DNA of 64,000 bases from Chitinophaga tropicalis. GTDB lineage: Bacteria > Bacteroidota > Bacteroidia > Chitinophagales > Chitinophagaceae. The first letter of the stretch is position 1. Every line of letters begins with the position of its first letter. The stretch is taken from positions 1 through 64,000 of the forward strand of contig NZ_WRXN01000014.1 of the NCBI RefSeq assembly GCF_009758205.1, written 5' to 3'. Under the pieces are notes generated by a model. That model searched no databases, had not been told where the DNA came from, and saw only the letters and a program-made list of their open reading frames with translations. The position numbers and the translations under genes were made by a program. Of this stretch, positions 31,426 through 41,800 are shown one piece after another.

Positions 31426-33078
31426 ATGGCAAAATATATCTTCGTTACGGGAGGTGTTACTTCCTCGTTGGGTAAAGGAATTATAGCTGCCTCGCTGGCA
31501 AAACTATTGCAGGCACGTGGCTTTAGAGTGACTATTCAGAAATTCGATCCATATATAAACGTGGATCCGGGAACATTGAACCCTTACGAGCACGGGGAAT
31601 GTTATGTAACTGAAGATGGCGCCGAAACCGACCTGGACCTTGGTCACTACGAGCGTTTTCTGAACACACCTACTTCTCAGGCCAACAACGTAACAACAGG
31701 CCGAATTTACCAAACCGTTATTAACAAAGAACGTGAAGGCGCCTACCTGGGCAAAACCGTACAGGTAGTACCTCACATCACCGACGAGATCAAGCGCAGA
31801 ATACTGCTGCTGGGTAAAGACGGTAAACATGATATCGTGATCACTGAGCTGGGTGGTACCGTGGGTGACATCGAATCCCTGCCTTACATCGAGGCTGTAC
31901 GCCAGTTACAATGGGAACTGGACGAACAGGACTGCCTGGTGGTACACCTGACCCTCATCCCGTACCTGCGTGCGGCAAAAGAACTGAAAACCAAACCCAC
32001 ACAGCACTCCGTAAAAATGATGAGCGAGAATGGCGTACATCCTGACGTGATCGTATGCCGTACAGAAGAGCCCATGTACAGCGACCTCAAAAAGAAGATC
32101 GCACTGTTCTGTAACGTGACCGTAGACGCGGTAATTGAAGCAACTGACATGAGCACTATCTATGAAGTACCGCTGGAAATGCTGCGGGAAAAACTGGATG
32201 TGATCTGTATGAAAAAGCTGAACATTCCCATTGAAAAGGAACCCGACATGACCAAATGGCGCGCATTCCTGGACAAACTGAAATATCCGAAATCCAAAGT
32301 GACCATCGGTCTCATTGGTAAATACGTCGAACTGCAGGATGCCTATAAATCCATCCTCGAATCATTCATCCACGCAGGCGCTATGAATGAATGTAAAGTA
32401 GTGGTACAGAACATTCATTCTGAATTCCTTACATCTGAAAATGTAGCCGAGAAACTGCGCAACCTGGACGGTTTGCTGGTAGCTCCCGGCTTCGGTCACC
32501 GTGGTATTGAAGGAAAGATCATCGCTATTCAGTACGCCCGCGAAAATAACCTGCCTTTCTTCGGTATCTGCCTCGGTATGCAGATGAGCGTGGTAGAATA
32601 CGCCCGCAACGTGATCGGCTGGAAAGACGCACATTCTACTGAGATGAACCCGGATACCCCTCATGCCGTAATAGGCCTGATGGAAGAACAGAAAAAGATC
32701 ACTGCCAAAGGCGGTACCATGCGCCTCGGTGCTTATACCTGCGTATTGAACGAAGGTTCAAAAGCAGCATCCATCTATAACAGCACCGTGATCAGCGAAC
32801 GCCACCGCCACCGCTACGAGTTTAACAACCAGTTCCTGGCCGATTTTGAAAAGGCCGGCATGATAGCTTCCGGTAAAAACCCCGAAAGCGGACTGGTAGA
32901 AATGGTAGAACTGCCTGATCATCCGTTCTTTGTGGGCTGCCAGTTCCATCCGGAACTGAAAAGCACCGTAGAGAGCCCTGCTCCGCTGTTCGTACATTTC
33001 ATTGCAGCTGCCAAGCAATATGCTGAAGATAAGACCAGCAAGGCGAAAGTAGCCGAAGAGAAGATCGCCCACCAATAA
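31426..33078 (+). CDS. pyrG: CTP synthase (glutamine-hydrolysing)
   Basis: Aminates UTP to CTP using ATP and glutamine. 550 aa. N-terminal synthetase domain begins MAKYIFVTGGVTSSLGKG with the P-loop, then KFDPYINVDPGTL..YEHGECYVT and the C-terminal class I amidotransferase domain with catalytic Cys in FFGICLGMQ and His/Glu in FHPE. All key residues are present. The ATG at 31426 is chosen because it gives the universal PyrG N-terminus; the frame runs open 102 nt further upstream, through the leader. A perfect promoter precedes it and an imperfect hairpin follows. yidC is the next gene, 115 bp away. Confidence 0.97.
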   Translation: MAKYIFVTGGVTSSLGKGIIAASLAKLLQARGFRVTIQKFDPYINVDPGTLNPYEHGECYVTEDGAETDLDLGHYERFLNTPTSQANNVTTGRIYQTVINKEREGAYLGKTVQVVPHITDEIKRRILLLGKDGKHDIVITELGGTVGDIESLPYIEAVRQLQWELDEQDCLVVHLTLIPYLRAAKELKTKPTQHSVKMMSENGVHPDVIVCRTEEPMYSDLKKKIALFCNVTVDAVIEATDMSTIYEVPLEMLREKLDVICMKKLNIPIEKEPDMTKWRAFLDKLKYPKSKVTIGLIGKYVELQDAYKSILESFIHAGAMNECKVVVQNIHSEFLTSENVAEKLRNLDGLLVAPGFGHRGIEGKIIAIQYARENNLPFFGICLGMQMSVVEYARNVIGWKDAHSTEMNPDTPHAVIGLMEEQKKITAKGGTMRLGAYTCVLNEGSKAASIYNSTVISERHRHRYEFNNQFLADFEKAGMIASGKNPESGLVEMVELPDHPFFVGCQFHPELKSTVESPAPLFVHFIAAAKQYAEDKTSKAKVAEEKIAHQ

Positions 33079-33085
33079 TAATTAG

Positions 33086-33160
33086 TCAGCCGCAGGCTTT
33101 CCGTTGTAAACAGCACTGTTATTATATTGCTGTTTACGGCTAAAAGCTTGCGGCTTTTAC
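33086..33160 (+). terminator. terminator after pyrG, built on a GCA palindrome
   Basis: AGCCGCA and TTGCGGCT form the outer stem, GTAAACAGCA (from about 33106) and TGCTGTTTAC the inner stem, and the right arm is followed by TTTTAC. The left end contains AGCC-GCA-GGCT (33088-33098), a member of the GCA-loop family. Confidence 0.65.
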
Positions 33161-33161
33161 T

Positions 33162-33169
33162 TACCTTTG
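33162..33169 (+). promoter_or_regulatory. -7 element of yidC
   Basis: TACCTTTG, a perfect TAnnTTTG, 25 nt before the ATG at 33194. No TTG at the right distance was found. Confidence 0.6.
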
Positions 33170-33193
33170 CTGCCTAAATTTTAATTGAATTTC

Positions 33194-35023
33194 ATGGACA
33201 GAAACTCAGTCATTGGCTTTGCGCTGCTGGGAGTATTGCTTGTAGGTTACTTTTTCTTTAACCAGAAGCAACAGATCGCTACACAGAAAGAGAAAGCGCG
33301 TCAGGATTCCATTGCCAATCTTAATAAGCCCAAGCCCGTGGATACTGCCAGCTACACAGCGGCCGGTACCCCCGATTCCAGTAAACTGGCTTCTGCTTAC
33401 GGTACTTTTGCTGGTGCTGCCAACGGTACCCGCCAGACTGCCGTTCTGGAGAATAAAGTGCTGAAAATCACCTTTTCTAACCAGGGTGGACAGCCAGAAA
33501 CAGTACAACTGAAAGAATTTAAAGATTTCCAGGGTAAACCCCTGCTGCTGGTAAACGGTTCCTTTAACCGCATCTCCCTGCAGGTTCCTGCCAATAACAA
33601 TACCTTATTAAATACTGCCGACCTCTACTTTACCGGTGGTGCAGTAAAAAATCTGCCAGACGGTAGCCAGGCCATCTCTTACCGCCTGCCTACCTCAAAT
33701 CCCGACCAGTTCCTGGAATATGTATATACCCTGAAACAGGACGGATACGCAGTAGATTTTGATATTCACGCAGTTGGCCTGGAAAGCGTACTCCCTGCCG
33801 GTCAGAAGACCCTCAGCTTACAGTGGGACGCACAGAACGACAAACAGGAACTGGATATGCAGAACGAACGCCTGAACAACCAGGTACACTATCGTGATGC
33901 AGATGGTAAGCATGACTATTTCACCCTGCAGCGTACCAGCCACCAGAAATGGGATAACAGCCTCCAGTGGGTAAGCATAAAACAACAGTTCTTCAACACC
34001 ACTTTCATTGCAAAGAAAAATGCCCGTTTCAGCGGTGCAGAGATCAATACCAAAGTACCTGAAAGCGGAAATATTGTAGGACAGACCTTCGCCACACTGG
34101 AAATACCTTACAACCGTGCACATGATTTCTCTTTCCCTATAGAGATCTATTACGGTCCCAACCACTATAAAACACTGAAGTCATTCGATATAGGCCTGGA
34201 GAATATCATTCCCCTGGGTTCCGGTATCTTCGCTTTCGTGAAATATGTGAACAAGTGGGTGATCATCCCGGTGTTCAACTTCCTGAGCGGATTCATTTCC
34301 AACTACGGTATCATCATCATCCTGCTCACCCTCTTCATCCGCCTGCTCATAGCTCCTTTCACTTACCAGAGCTATGTATCATCAGCCAAGATGAAAGTGC
34401 TGAAACCGGAGATCGACGCTCTCAAAGCTAAATATGGCGATGATCAGCAGGCTTTCGGTATGGAGCAGATGAAACTCTTCAAGAGCGCAGGGGTAAACCC
34501 GCTGGGTGGATGTTTACCTGCACTGATGCAGCTGCCCATCCTCGTGGCAATGTATAGCTTCTTCCCCTCTTCCATCGAGTTGAGGCAGGAAAGCTTCCTC
34601 TGGGCAAAAGACCTTTCTTCCTACGATTCCATCCTGAACCTTCCATTCAATATACCTTTCTATGGTAGCCATGTCAGCCTGTTCACACTCCTGATGACCG
34701 CCACCAGCTTAATACTGGCGTTCAACAACCGTGGTATGGCAGATCAGAGCAACCCGGTAATGAAATATATGCCGTACGTGTTCCCCATCATGCTGCTTGG
34801 TATATTCAACCGCCTGGCTTCTGCATTGACCTTCTACTACTTCCTGTCTAACGTGATCAGTATCGCTTTACAGTGGGTGATCCAGAAGTTCATTATCAAT
34901 CATGATAAGATCCATGCCCAGATCCAGGAAAATAAAAAGAAACCGGCCAGCAAATCCAAATGGCAGGAAAAACTGGAAGAAATGCAACGTCGTCAGCAGG
35001 ATATGCAGCAGCGCAGAAAGTAG
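33194..35023 (+). CDS. yidC: membrane protein insertase YidC
   Basis: 609 aa. N-terminal helix (VIGFALLGVLLVGYFFF), a large periplasmic beta domain (about 60-340), then the conserved insertase core: FLSGFISNYGIIIILLTLFIRLLIAPFTYQS near 370, the coiled KMKVLKPEIDALK segment, NPLGGCLPALMQLPILVAMY, and further helices to about 575. It ends in a basic, Gln-rich tail (KWQEKLEEMQRRQQDMQQRRK). It inserts and folds inner-membrane proteins with or without SecYEG. The ATG at 33194 is preferred over a TTG three codons earlier. The gene sits downstream of pyrG with its own -7 element. Confidence 0.96.
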   Translation: MDRNSVIGFALLGVLLVGYFFFNQKQQIATQKEKARQDSIANLNKPKPVDTASYTAAGTPDSSKLASAYGTFAGAANGTRQTAVLENKVLKITFSNQGGQPETVQLKEFKDFQGKPLLLVNGSFNRISLQVPANNNTLLNTADLYFTGGAVKNLPDGSQAISYRLPTSNPDQFLEYVYTLKQDGYAVDFDIHAVGLESVLPAGQKTLSLQWDAQNDKQELDMQNERLNNQVHYRDADGKHDYFTLQRTSHQKWDNSLQWVSIKQQFFNTTFIAKKNARFSGAEINTKVPESGNIVGQTFATLEIPYNRAHDFSFPIEIYYGPNHYKTLKSFDIGLENIIPLGSGIFAFVKYVNKWVIIPVFNFLSGFISNYGIIIILLTLFIRLLIAPFTYQSYVSSAKMKVLKPEIDALKAKYGDDQQAFGMEQMKLFKSAGVNPLGGCLPALMQLPILVAMYSFFPSSIELRQESFLWAKDLSSYDSILNLPFNIPFYGSHVSLFTLLMTATSLILAFNNRGMADQSNPVMKYMPYVFPIMLLGIFNRLASALTFYYFLSNVISIALQWVIQKFIINHDKIHAQIQENKKKPASKSKWQEKLEEMQRRQQDMQQRRK

Positions 35024-35065
35024 TAGGTCTGACGATGCACACTGATAACCTGGGCACTCTCTACA

Positions 35066-35084
35066 GTTTGACCGTAGGCCAAAC
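35066..35084. repeat. GTA-loop GC palindrome (family member)
   Basis: GTTTGACC-GTA-GGCCAAAC: 8-bp arms with one mismatch, between yidC and the next terminator. Confidence 0.6.
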
Positions 35085-35133
35085 CAACACAAACACTAAT
35101 AGCTTACAATCTTTTTGACATATTTTCTTAACT

Positions 35134-35166
35134 GAAGGCTTCCAGATACGGAAGCCTTCTTTATTT
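35134..35166 (+). terminator. terminator after yidC
   Basis: GAAGGCTTCC (35134-35143), 6-nt loop, GGAAGCCTTC (35150-35159), then TTTATTTT. Confidence 0.9.
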
Positions 35167-35207
35167 TCATACGGTAATTTCATGCTATAACCTATATACC
35201 TACCTGG

Positions 35208-36128
35208 ATGAAACACTTATTCTTATTGAGCGCAGCTACTGTTTTAGGTCTCACAGTACATGCGCAGGATTACATGCCTTCTGCCAACCGGATACAGAAA
35301 ACCGTTTCCTTCCTGGCATCTGACAAGCTGAAAGGCCGCGGCACCGGCCAGAAAGGCAGCATTAAAGCCAGCCGTTTTGTAGCAGCGCAATTCAAAAAAA
35401 TGGGCCTGGCCCCCGGCAATGCCGGCAGCTACTATCAGGACTTCACATTTGACAGGAACAGCCATAAAGGACTGACCAGCCGCAATGTAATAGGATGGCT
35501 GGATAACGGCGCCGCCCGTACTATTATCATTGGCGCACACTATGATCACCTGGGAACTGCAGAACTTTTTGATGGTAAATATCCCGCCGGTCAGATACAT
35601 AACGGAGCAGATGATAATGCCTCCGGTGTAGCGGGACTGCTGGAGTTTGTAAGATATTTTACCGAAAATGGGGAGAAAGAGCCTTTTAACTTCCTCTTCC
35701 TTGCTTTTGGTGGTGAAGAAATGGGATTACAGGGCTCAAAGTACTTTACTGCAAATCCTACCTTACCGCTTGCCAATGTACATTTCATGCTGAATATGGA
35801 TATGATAGGACGCTATAATGATGAAAGAGGCATCGGCATCGGCGGATATGCCACCGCAGAAGAATGGCCTGCTGTATTCAAAGATGTGCAGGAGCCGGGT
35901 ATTCATTATTTTACTGATGGTTCAGGTAAAGGTGCTTCTGATCATCATAACTTCTTTATGAATAAAGTACCGGTTATCTTCCTGCATACAGGTCCGCATG
36001 ATGATTATCATAAACCCACAGACGATGCGCCTAAGCTGAAAGCTAAAGAAGAAGCGCTGATCCTGCAGCTGGGAATAAAATTGATCAATAATGCAATGAA
36101 ATATAAAGAATTGCATTATCACGAATAA
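35208..36128 (+). CDS. secreted M28-family zinc aminopeptidase
   Basis: 306 aa with a signal peptide (FLLSAATVLGLTVHA) and a full M28 domain. The two-zinc ligands are visible: His in GAHYDHLG near residue 110, Asp in NGADDNASG near 134, the Glu pair in FGGEEMG near 167, Asp in NMDMIGR near 194 and the late His in LHTGPHDDYHKPTDD near 265. It should be an exported aminopeptidase or glutaminyl-cyclase-like hydrolase; the exact specificity is not predictable. No T9SS signal is present, so a periplasmic location is likely. It is transcribed alone, toward the convergent PBP gene. Confidence 0.9.
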   Translation: MKHLFLLSAATVLGLTVHAQDYMPSANRIQKTVSFLASDKLKGRGTGQKGSIKASRFVAAQFKKMGLAPGNAGSYYQDFTFDRNSHKGLTSRNVIGWLDNGAARTIIIGAHYDHLGTAELFDGKYPAGQIHNGADDNASGVAGLLEFVRYFTENGEKEPFNFLFLAFGGEEMGLQGSKYFTANPTLPLANVHFMLNMDMIGRYNDERGIGIGGYATAEEWPAVFKDVQEPGIHYFTDGSGKGASDHHNFFMNKVPVIFLHTGPHDDYHKPTDDAPKLKAKEEALILQLGIKLINNAMKYKELHYHE

Positions 36129-36162
36129 TTTTTTAGCCAGCCTGCACCCGGAACAAACTTTC

Positions 36163-36177
36163 AGCCGGCCGCAGGCC
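36163..36177. repeat. GCA-loop GC palindrome (family member)
   Basis: AGCC then GGCC-GCA-GGCC (36167-36177), six bases before a long CTCAAAA hairpin. The same pairing of the two element types occurs at 63073. Confidence 0.65.
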
Positions 36178-36182
36178 ACCCC

Positions 36183-36227
36183 CTCAAAAAAAATGCTTTC
36201 ACCGAAGGTGAAAGCATTTTTTTTGAG
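36183..36227. terminator. long perfect hairpin terminator (CTCAAAA family, copy C)
   Basis: Perfect 21-bp arms (36183-36203 and 36207-36227) with a GAA triloop; starts CTCAAAAAAAATGC and ends GCATTTTTTTTGAG. It ends the M28 gene and the convergent PBP gene. Confidence 0.93.
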
Positions 36228-36240
36228 CAATACTGCAAAC

Positions 36241-38622
36241 CTACTTAGGCTGCGGCGGCAAAGTCGCCTTCGGCGCCTGCCCACCATTCTGCGGCTGCGT
36301 CTTATTAACCTCCTTCGCCTTCTCCTTCTCCCTCTTCTCCGCTTCCTTATCCGCCGCACTCTCATACTGACTCACATCCAGGTAATCATCTACAGCACCA
36401 TTCCCTACATCTTCCGCCTCAGCACCAGGTTTGATATTATCATTGAAGTTCTCATATATCTCGTTATTAATAGATGGAGGGATCGCAAACGTAGCCTTAT
36501 CATCTATTTTCAGCGTCTTATCCGCATACAGTTTCTGGAAGAAATACGCCCAGATAGGAAGACCGGTATTAGCCCCCTGACCATTGGCAGTAGAACTGAA
36601 ATGCAGGAAGTTATTCTCACAACCCACCCATGCACCAGCCAGCAACTGCGGAGTGAATCCCAGGAACCAGCCATCAGTATTATCATTGGTAGTACCCGTC
36701 TTACCAGCTACTTCACTCTGAATACCATAACGGAAACGCAGACGCGCAGAAGTACCGCCAGGCCCTGTCACACCCTGCATCATCTTCACCATGGTATAAG
36801 ATTCATTCTCACTGATCACTTCCCTTTTCTCCGGTGGAGTGGTTTGCAGGATATTACCATTCCTGTCCTCTATACGGGTAATGTAAATCGGCTTGGTAAT
36901 GATACCCCTTGCAGGGAACATGGTATAAGCCTGCAGCATTTCATACAGCGAGATCTCCGGCGTACCCAGCGAGATAGAAGGGTAAGCGGGAATATCACTG
37001 CTGAAACCGATCTTGTTCTTCGCAAAATCAGCCACCGCCTGCGGACCAAGCTGCTTGATCAGGTAAGCAGATACCAGGTTCAGCGATTTTGCAAGAGCGC
37101 CTGCCATAGTAATACTACCACCAACACTACCTTCAGAGTTACGGCTCAGCGTCCAGTTATATTTCGGGAAAGATACCGGCTCATTGGGCAGCACAGTATT
37201 GGGAGACATACCATTCATAATGGCAAAGCAATACAGGAAAGGCTTAAACGTAGAACCTACCTGCCTTCTGGTCTTCGCTACGTGATCGTTCTTGAAATAA
37301 CGGAAATCCGGACCCCCCACCCATGCTTTTACCTCACCGCTTTCAGGGTCCAGTGCCATAAAGCCGGCCTGTAAGATGGCGCGCATGTATTTAATCGAAT
37401 CCAGCGGCGTCATCACAGTGTCCATTTCATTCAGATCAGGCTCTGTAAAGCTTTTCCAGGCAAAAACCTTCATTTTCACCGGGGTATTGAACGCTCTTTT
37501 GATCTCTTCATCAGAAGCCTCTGCTTCTTTCATATCCTTGTAGCGGTCAGATTCCTTCATATAACGGTCCAGGTATTTCTCCCAGTTCTTCCACGCACTG
37601 CCGGTCTTGATATTATTCTGGTTAGCAAATACTTTCTGCAGATCTTTCAGATGGTGAGCCACTGCTTCCTCGGCATACAGCTGCATCCGGGGATTGATAG
37701 TGGTATAGATCTTCAGACCGTCGCGGTAGAGGTTATATTCAGAACCATCTGCCTTCTTATGTTCCTTACACCATGCTTTCAGCTCGTCGCGCAATACTTC
37801 ACGGAAGTAAGGAGCAAGGCCTTTGTTATGATCTATCTTATTGTATCTTAATACAATAGGTTTGCTTTTAGCGGCAGCTGCTTCGGCAGAAGTGATGAAT
37901 TTGTTCTTCTCCATCAGTTCAATCACCGTATTACGGCGGTCCAAAGCCATTTTCGGATTACGGCGGGGGTTATACAGGTTGGTACCTTTCAGCATAGCAA
38001 TTAGCGTAGCGGCTTCTTCAATGGAAAGATGACCTGCATCTTTGCTGAAGAAGGTACGGGCACCGTTCTCAATACCATAAACATTATCCCCGAATGGAAC
38101 GGTATTCAGGTAGAGGGTGATGATCTCCTGCTTGGTGAAGTTGCGTTCCAGTTTAATAGCTATCAGCCATTCCTGCATTTTCTGAAAACCCCTCAGGATG
38201 ATATTGCTGGCACGCTGGGCGCCGGTATTATCTGCCTGCAGGTTCAGGGCCAGCTGCTGGGTAATGGTACTGGAACCTCTCTTTTTACCTATAGCCAGGT
38301 AAAAGGGGATAGCTATCGTACCATAAGGGTCAACGCCGGAGTGCTCATAGAACCTTACGTCTTCTGTGGCAATAAGGGCATTGATCACATTTTTGGAGAT
38401 CTCATCATAGTCAGAGCTGGAACGGTCTACCTGATAATATTTACCAAGGATGGTACCGTCTTCCGCAATAACCTCAGATGCCAGGGCCGCCCTGGGGTTT
38501 TCCAGTGTTTCCATGGATGGCATATTGCCGATAATGCGGAAATTGACCAGTAATATCAGCAACAATAGTAATCCTGTCACAGATAACACTGTCAACCACA
38601 ATATTTTAACCGATTTTTTCAT
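36241..38622 (-). CDS. class A penicillin-binding protein (PBP1A-like)
   Basis: Bifunctional peptidoglycan synthase, 793 aa. One N-terminal membrane helix (ILWLTVLSVTGLLLLLILLV), then a GT51 transglycosylase domain (ATEDVRFYEHSGVDP, GSSTITQQLALNL, KLERNFTKQEIITLYLN). The transpeptidase domain follows with the active Ser in GSTFKPF, the SLN-type motif and the KTGTTND box near residue 650. The C-terminal tail is low-complexity, K/E then Q/P-rich. Both catalytic domains are intact. No antibiotic-resistance role is implied. It is transcribed alone on the minus strand. Confidence 0.94.
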   Translation of the reverse strand: MKKSVKILWLTVLSVTGLLLLLILLVNFRIIGNMPSMETLENPRAALASEVIAEDGTILGKYYQVDRSSSDYDEISKNVINALIATEDVRFYEHSGVDPYGTIAIPFYLAIGKKRGSSTITQQLALNLQADNTGAQRASNIILRGFQKMQEWLIAIKLERNFTKQEIITLYLNTVPFGDNVYGIENGARTFFSKDAGHLSIEEAATLIAMLKGTNLYNPRRNPKMALDRRNTVIELMEKNKFITSAEAAAAKSKPIVLRYNKIDHNKGLAPYFREVLRDELKAWCKEHKKADGSEYNLYRDGLKIYTTINPRMQLYAEEAVAHHLKDLQKVFANQNNIKTGSAWKNWEKYLDRYMKESDRYKDMKEAEASDEEIKRAFNTPVKMKVFAWKSFTEPDLNEMDTVMTPLDSIKYMRAILQAGFMALDPESGEVKAWVGGPDFRYFKNDHVAKTRRQVGSTFKPFLYCFAIMNGMSPNTVLPNEPVSFPKYNWTLSRNSEGSVGGSITMAGALAKSLNLVSAYLIKQLGPQAVADFAKNKIGFSSDIPAYPSISLGTPEISLYEMLQAYTMFPARGIITKPIYITRIEDRNGNILQTTPPEKREVISENESYTMVKMMQGVTGPGGTSARLRFRYGIQSEVAGKTGTTNDNTDGWFLGFTPQLLAGAWVGCENNFLHFSSTANGQGANTGLPIWAYFFQKLYADKTLKIDDKATFAIPPSINNEIYENFNDNIKPGAEAEDVGNGAVDDYLDVSQYESAADKEAEKREKEKAKEVNKTQPQNGGQAPKATLPPQPK

Positions 38623-38821
38623 ACTTACTTTAAAAATTTGACTGGTGGAGGGCCGTATTTCTCCAGGTATGGCATTATATTACCTGATAGCAATTTACGG
38701 GCCTCATTCCCATAATGAGGTGCAACAGCGGGCAAAACTATTAAAAAAAAGTGGCTGATGTCCCCCTATTATTGTTAAAATCCTGAATATTTATTTTGAA
38801 CTTTTGGGCCGGGCGCAATAC

Positions 38822-38870
38822 GGGGTAATTACCCCCGGGAATAGCTTTGGCAGCGACCAAAGCTATTCCC
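38822..38870. repeat. two adjacent perfect hairpins after the PorW/SprE-like gene
   Basis: GGGGTAATTACCCC (38822-38835) is a perfect 14-bp palindrome. Next to it GGGAATAGCTTTGG (38837-38850) and CCAAAGCTATTCCC (38857-38870) form a perfect 14-bp stem with a 6-nt loop. They lie just past the stop of the minus-strand gene at 38878. No T-run follows on either strand, so a standard terminator is not certain. Confidence 0.7.
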
Positions 38871-38877
38871 CCGAAGC

Positions 38878-41800
38878 TTATTGTGTAACGTAGTTGTCGT
38901 CAAAGAATTTCTTATACCCCTGAATATCCTTGGTGCTGTTCATCAGTATGAAATTGTCCCTTGATATGATGAACATAGTATAATCTGATGGCCGTATGCG
39001 TGGAACGATCTTTTCTGCGCCAATCCTGATCTCGTCGTAGTATTCCAGGGCTTTTCCCTCGTTGGGGAACAGCCGGAAAATGAGCATGACCTCATCCTGT
39101 GTCAATACAAAGTTAGCTACCTGTATATTGTCAGCCTTATGTTTCTCGGCATTGTACTTTGTAAATTCTTTCAATCCTTCTTCCATCAGTGCTTTAGACA
39201 CCCTGTTAAAGGCAAATACAACGAAATGAGGATTGTTCTCATTGATCTTGTAAAGAGTGACCGGCTTTTTAGGCGCTGGCAGCGGTTGCACCGGAGCGGC
39301 GGCATTGAGCGCCAGCTTGATAGAATCTGCCATGGCGGTTTTTATCTTCACTGAGTCAAGCGCAAACTGTGGCTGCGGGTTCTGCCACGGGTAGCGGAAG
39401 GAGATGTTCTCATCCACTACTTTATTATCTTCTTTTACTTTATCTATCTCCAGCCTGGAAAGGTACACCACCAGGGCGGCCCTGTTATCCAGCGCCTCCA
39501 TAAGGGCAGCGGCTTTTTCATGCACAGCCTCGTCCTGCTGGTATTTGTTCAGTACGTTGGCTACCGCCTGCCGTCCAAACTCGCAGGTATCTGTCTTCAT
39601 GATGATCATGGCTTCCAGCAGGTCAAACTTAGGCGTCATGAAGTTGAGCCCGAAAGCAGAATCTGCCGCCTTCTTCAGGTCCAGCGCACCGTAATAGTTG
39701 CAGTCCAGGTAAGCCATATATACTTTATCATATGCGGCAGAGATCTCTTTTTTCTTGCCTTTATCCACATCTTCCAGGCCGCCGTATTTAATAATGCTGG
39801 CAAACTTGGAATCACCCAGGGTCATCACGTTCTGCTTGTACTTGTTAGCCAATGTGGTATGTCCCAGTTTGGTATGCCATAAATAGAGGGAGTATACCAC
39901 CTCTGTTTTATGTGGATGCTGCGGATAGCGGCGCAGCAGGGTGTCGTAAGTTTCGATGGCCAGCTCTGTGTTATCCAGCTTGTCGTTATAGAGTTTGCCA
40001 AGATCATACAGGGCATCTTCCACAATGACATTGGATTTAAGCAGATCGTCCGGGGTGAGCGGCAGGCCGGCGGCAAGTGAGCGGGCAGTGGCACTGTCTG
40101 CCGGAACAGCAGGCTTTGCCGGCTCTCCTAAAGGATTGCCATTCTCATCTTCCGCCTGTAACGGCTGGTTCACAGCTACAGTGCCGGTCTGGCTTCTGCG
40201 CCAGTTATCTGACAGCGGCCGGTTACCCCAGCGCTTCTTAAACTCTGAATAACCGGAAGCTTTGGTGGTAGTATTATAGAAGTACCAGTCGCCCTGGTCA
40301 TCTTTCTTAGGCCCCAGGCTATTGTTAGCCATATTGTTAGAGAAAGGGTTGTTAGCCACTCCATTCCCTTCTTCCGTATTGTTCTTGTCGGCCTGGGCTT
40401 TCTTTGCTTTCTCTTCAGCTTCTTTACGGATATTGGCAGCCATTTTTTCCAGGAATATCTGCCTGTCGCTCTCCGGCATAGCCGCTATACGCTGCAGGCT
40501 GTCTTCCTTCTGTATAGCTTCCACGCGGACTACCACATCAGAAAGCACGCGCTTACGCAGGTTTACAATACCGCTGTCCTGGAATTCCGGTGGCATAACC
40601 CCCGAGGTGCTGTCGTAGAAATCCCTTGCCAGCCTGTACTGGCGCTGCCCATAGTAAATATCGGCGATAGCCTTGAAGGAGAGTGCCTTCTGCACAGGGT
40701 TATCGCTTTCCACACGCAGGGACTTACGCAGGTATTCCATGGCCAGTTCCTGGTCTTTGGTCATTACCAGGTTGGCCATTGTATAATAGATGGCGTCCCG
40801 GAAGGCGATATACTTCTCCTTACGGGCCATTTTTTTCAGTCGCGCCAGGCTCTGGTCCAGCGATCCGCCTTCCATAGTGCCTTCCAGCTTGGCTATCTGT
40901 ATCCTTGCCTGGAACTCCATCATAGGGTCAGGCTTGGTAGAGATTACTTTCCTGAACATGAGAAGGGCAGAATCCGGCTTGTGGTAGTTGGTATATAACT
41001 GCCCCAGGATATACGACATCCTGGCTTTCTCATCCCTGTTGTTCTTGCTTTTCAGTGCCATTTGCATAGGAGCGATAGCCTCGGCAAAACGTTCCTGCTT
41101 ATAGAGGGAATAGGCTTTTACTTCTGCCAGCTCGCCCTGCAGGCGTTTGGGGAAGTAAGGGTCATGTTCCAGGATATTCATAATGGAACGGGCCTCGTCA
41201 AATTCTTTCTCTTCCAGCAGGGTCTTGGCCCTCCATACAAAAGCGTCGTTCCTTGCATAGGTATGTTTAAAGTAGCCGATAGGCGGCTTCCTCTTCTCGC
41301 GGGAGGCGATAGAGATCTGGTCTTCCGCACTGGCGCCGACTACCGTCTTGTACTCATTTTTCTTTTTGGGAGCGAATTTGGTGTTGATGAAGGCAAATGT
41401 CCTGTTCGCTTTATCCCATTCACCCTGGTAGAAATAAGCCTGCCCTATGATCAGGTAGCTGTCGTCTATCCATTTGCTGCGGGGATCATGTATCTGTATG
41501 TTGATAGAAGCCTTTTCGATCACCGTATCCAGGTCCCCTTTACTTAGGCCCAGGTTTTGGAGGCTGTATGGATAGAAGGGAAGGAGGTAGTTGTAGTTGT
41601 CCAGGCCCTGGCGACTAACATTATGCGTAATGGCATGCAGCTTTTTGCGGGCGTTGAAGTAGTAGTTATAGCGCGCAAGCATGTTCTGCACCAGCTTACG
41701 TTTGATGGTCCAGCGGCGGTCTGCCAGCTGCTCTGAGGGTGGTCGTCTGTCCTGTACACGAGGCTGTACTGTTGGTGCAAGGGGCTTTTGCATGGTGCGT

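Noticed and set aside
35922..37374. Long Arg-rich open frames opposite the M28 and PBP genes
   Set aside because: They are antisense shadows of well-supported coding sequence with unnatural composition.
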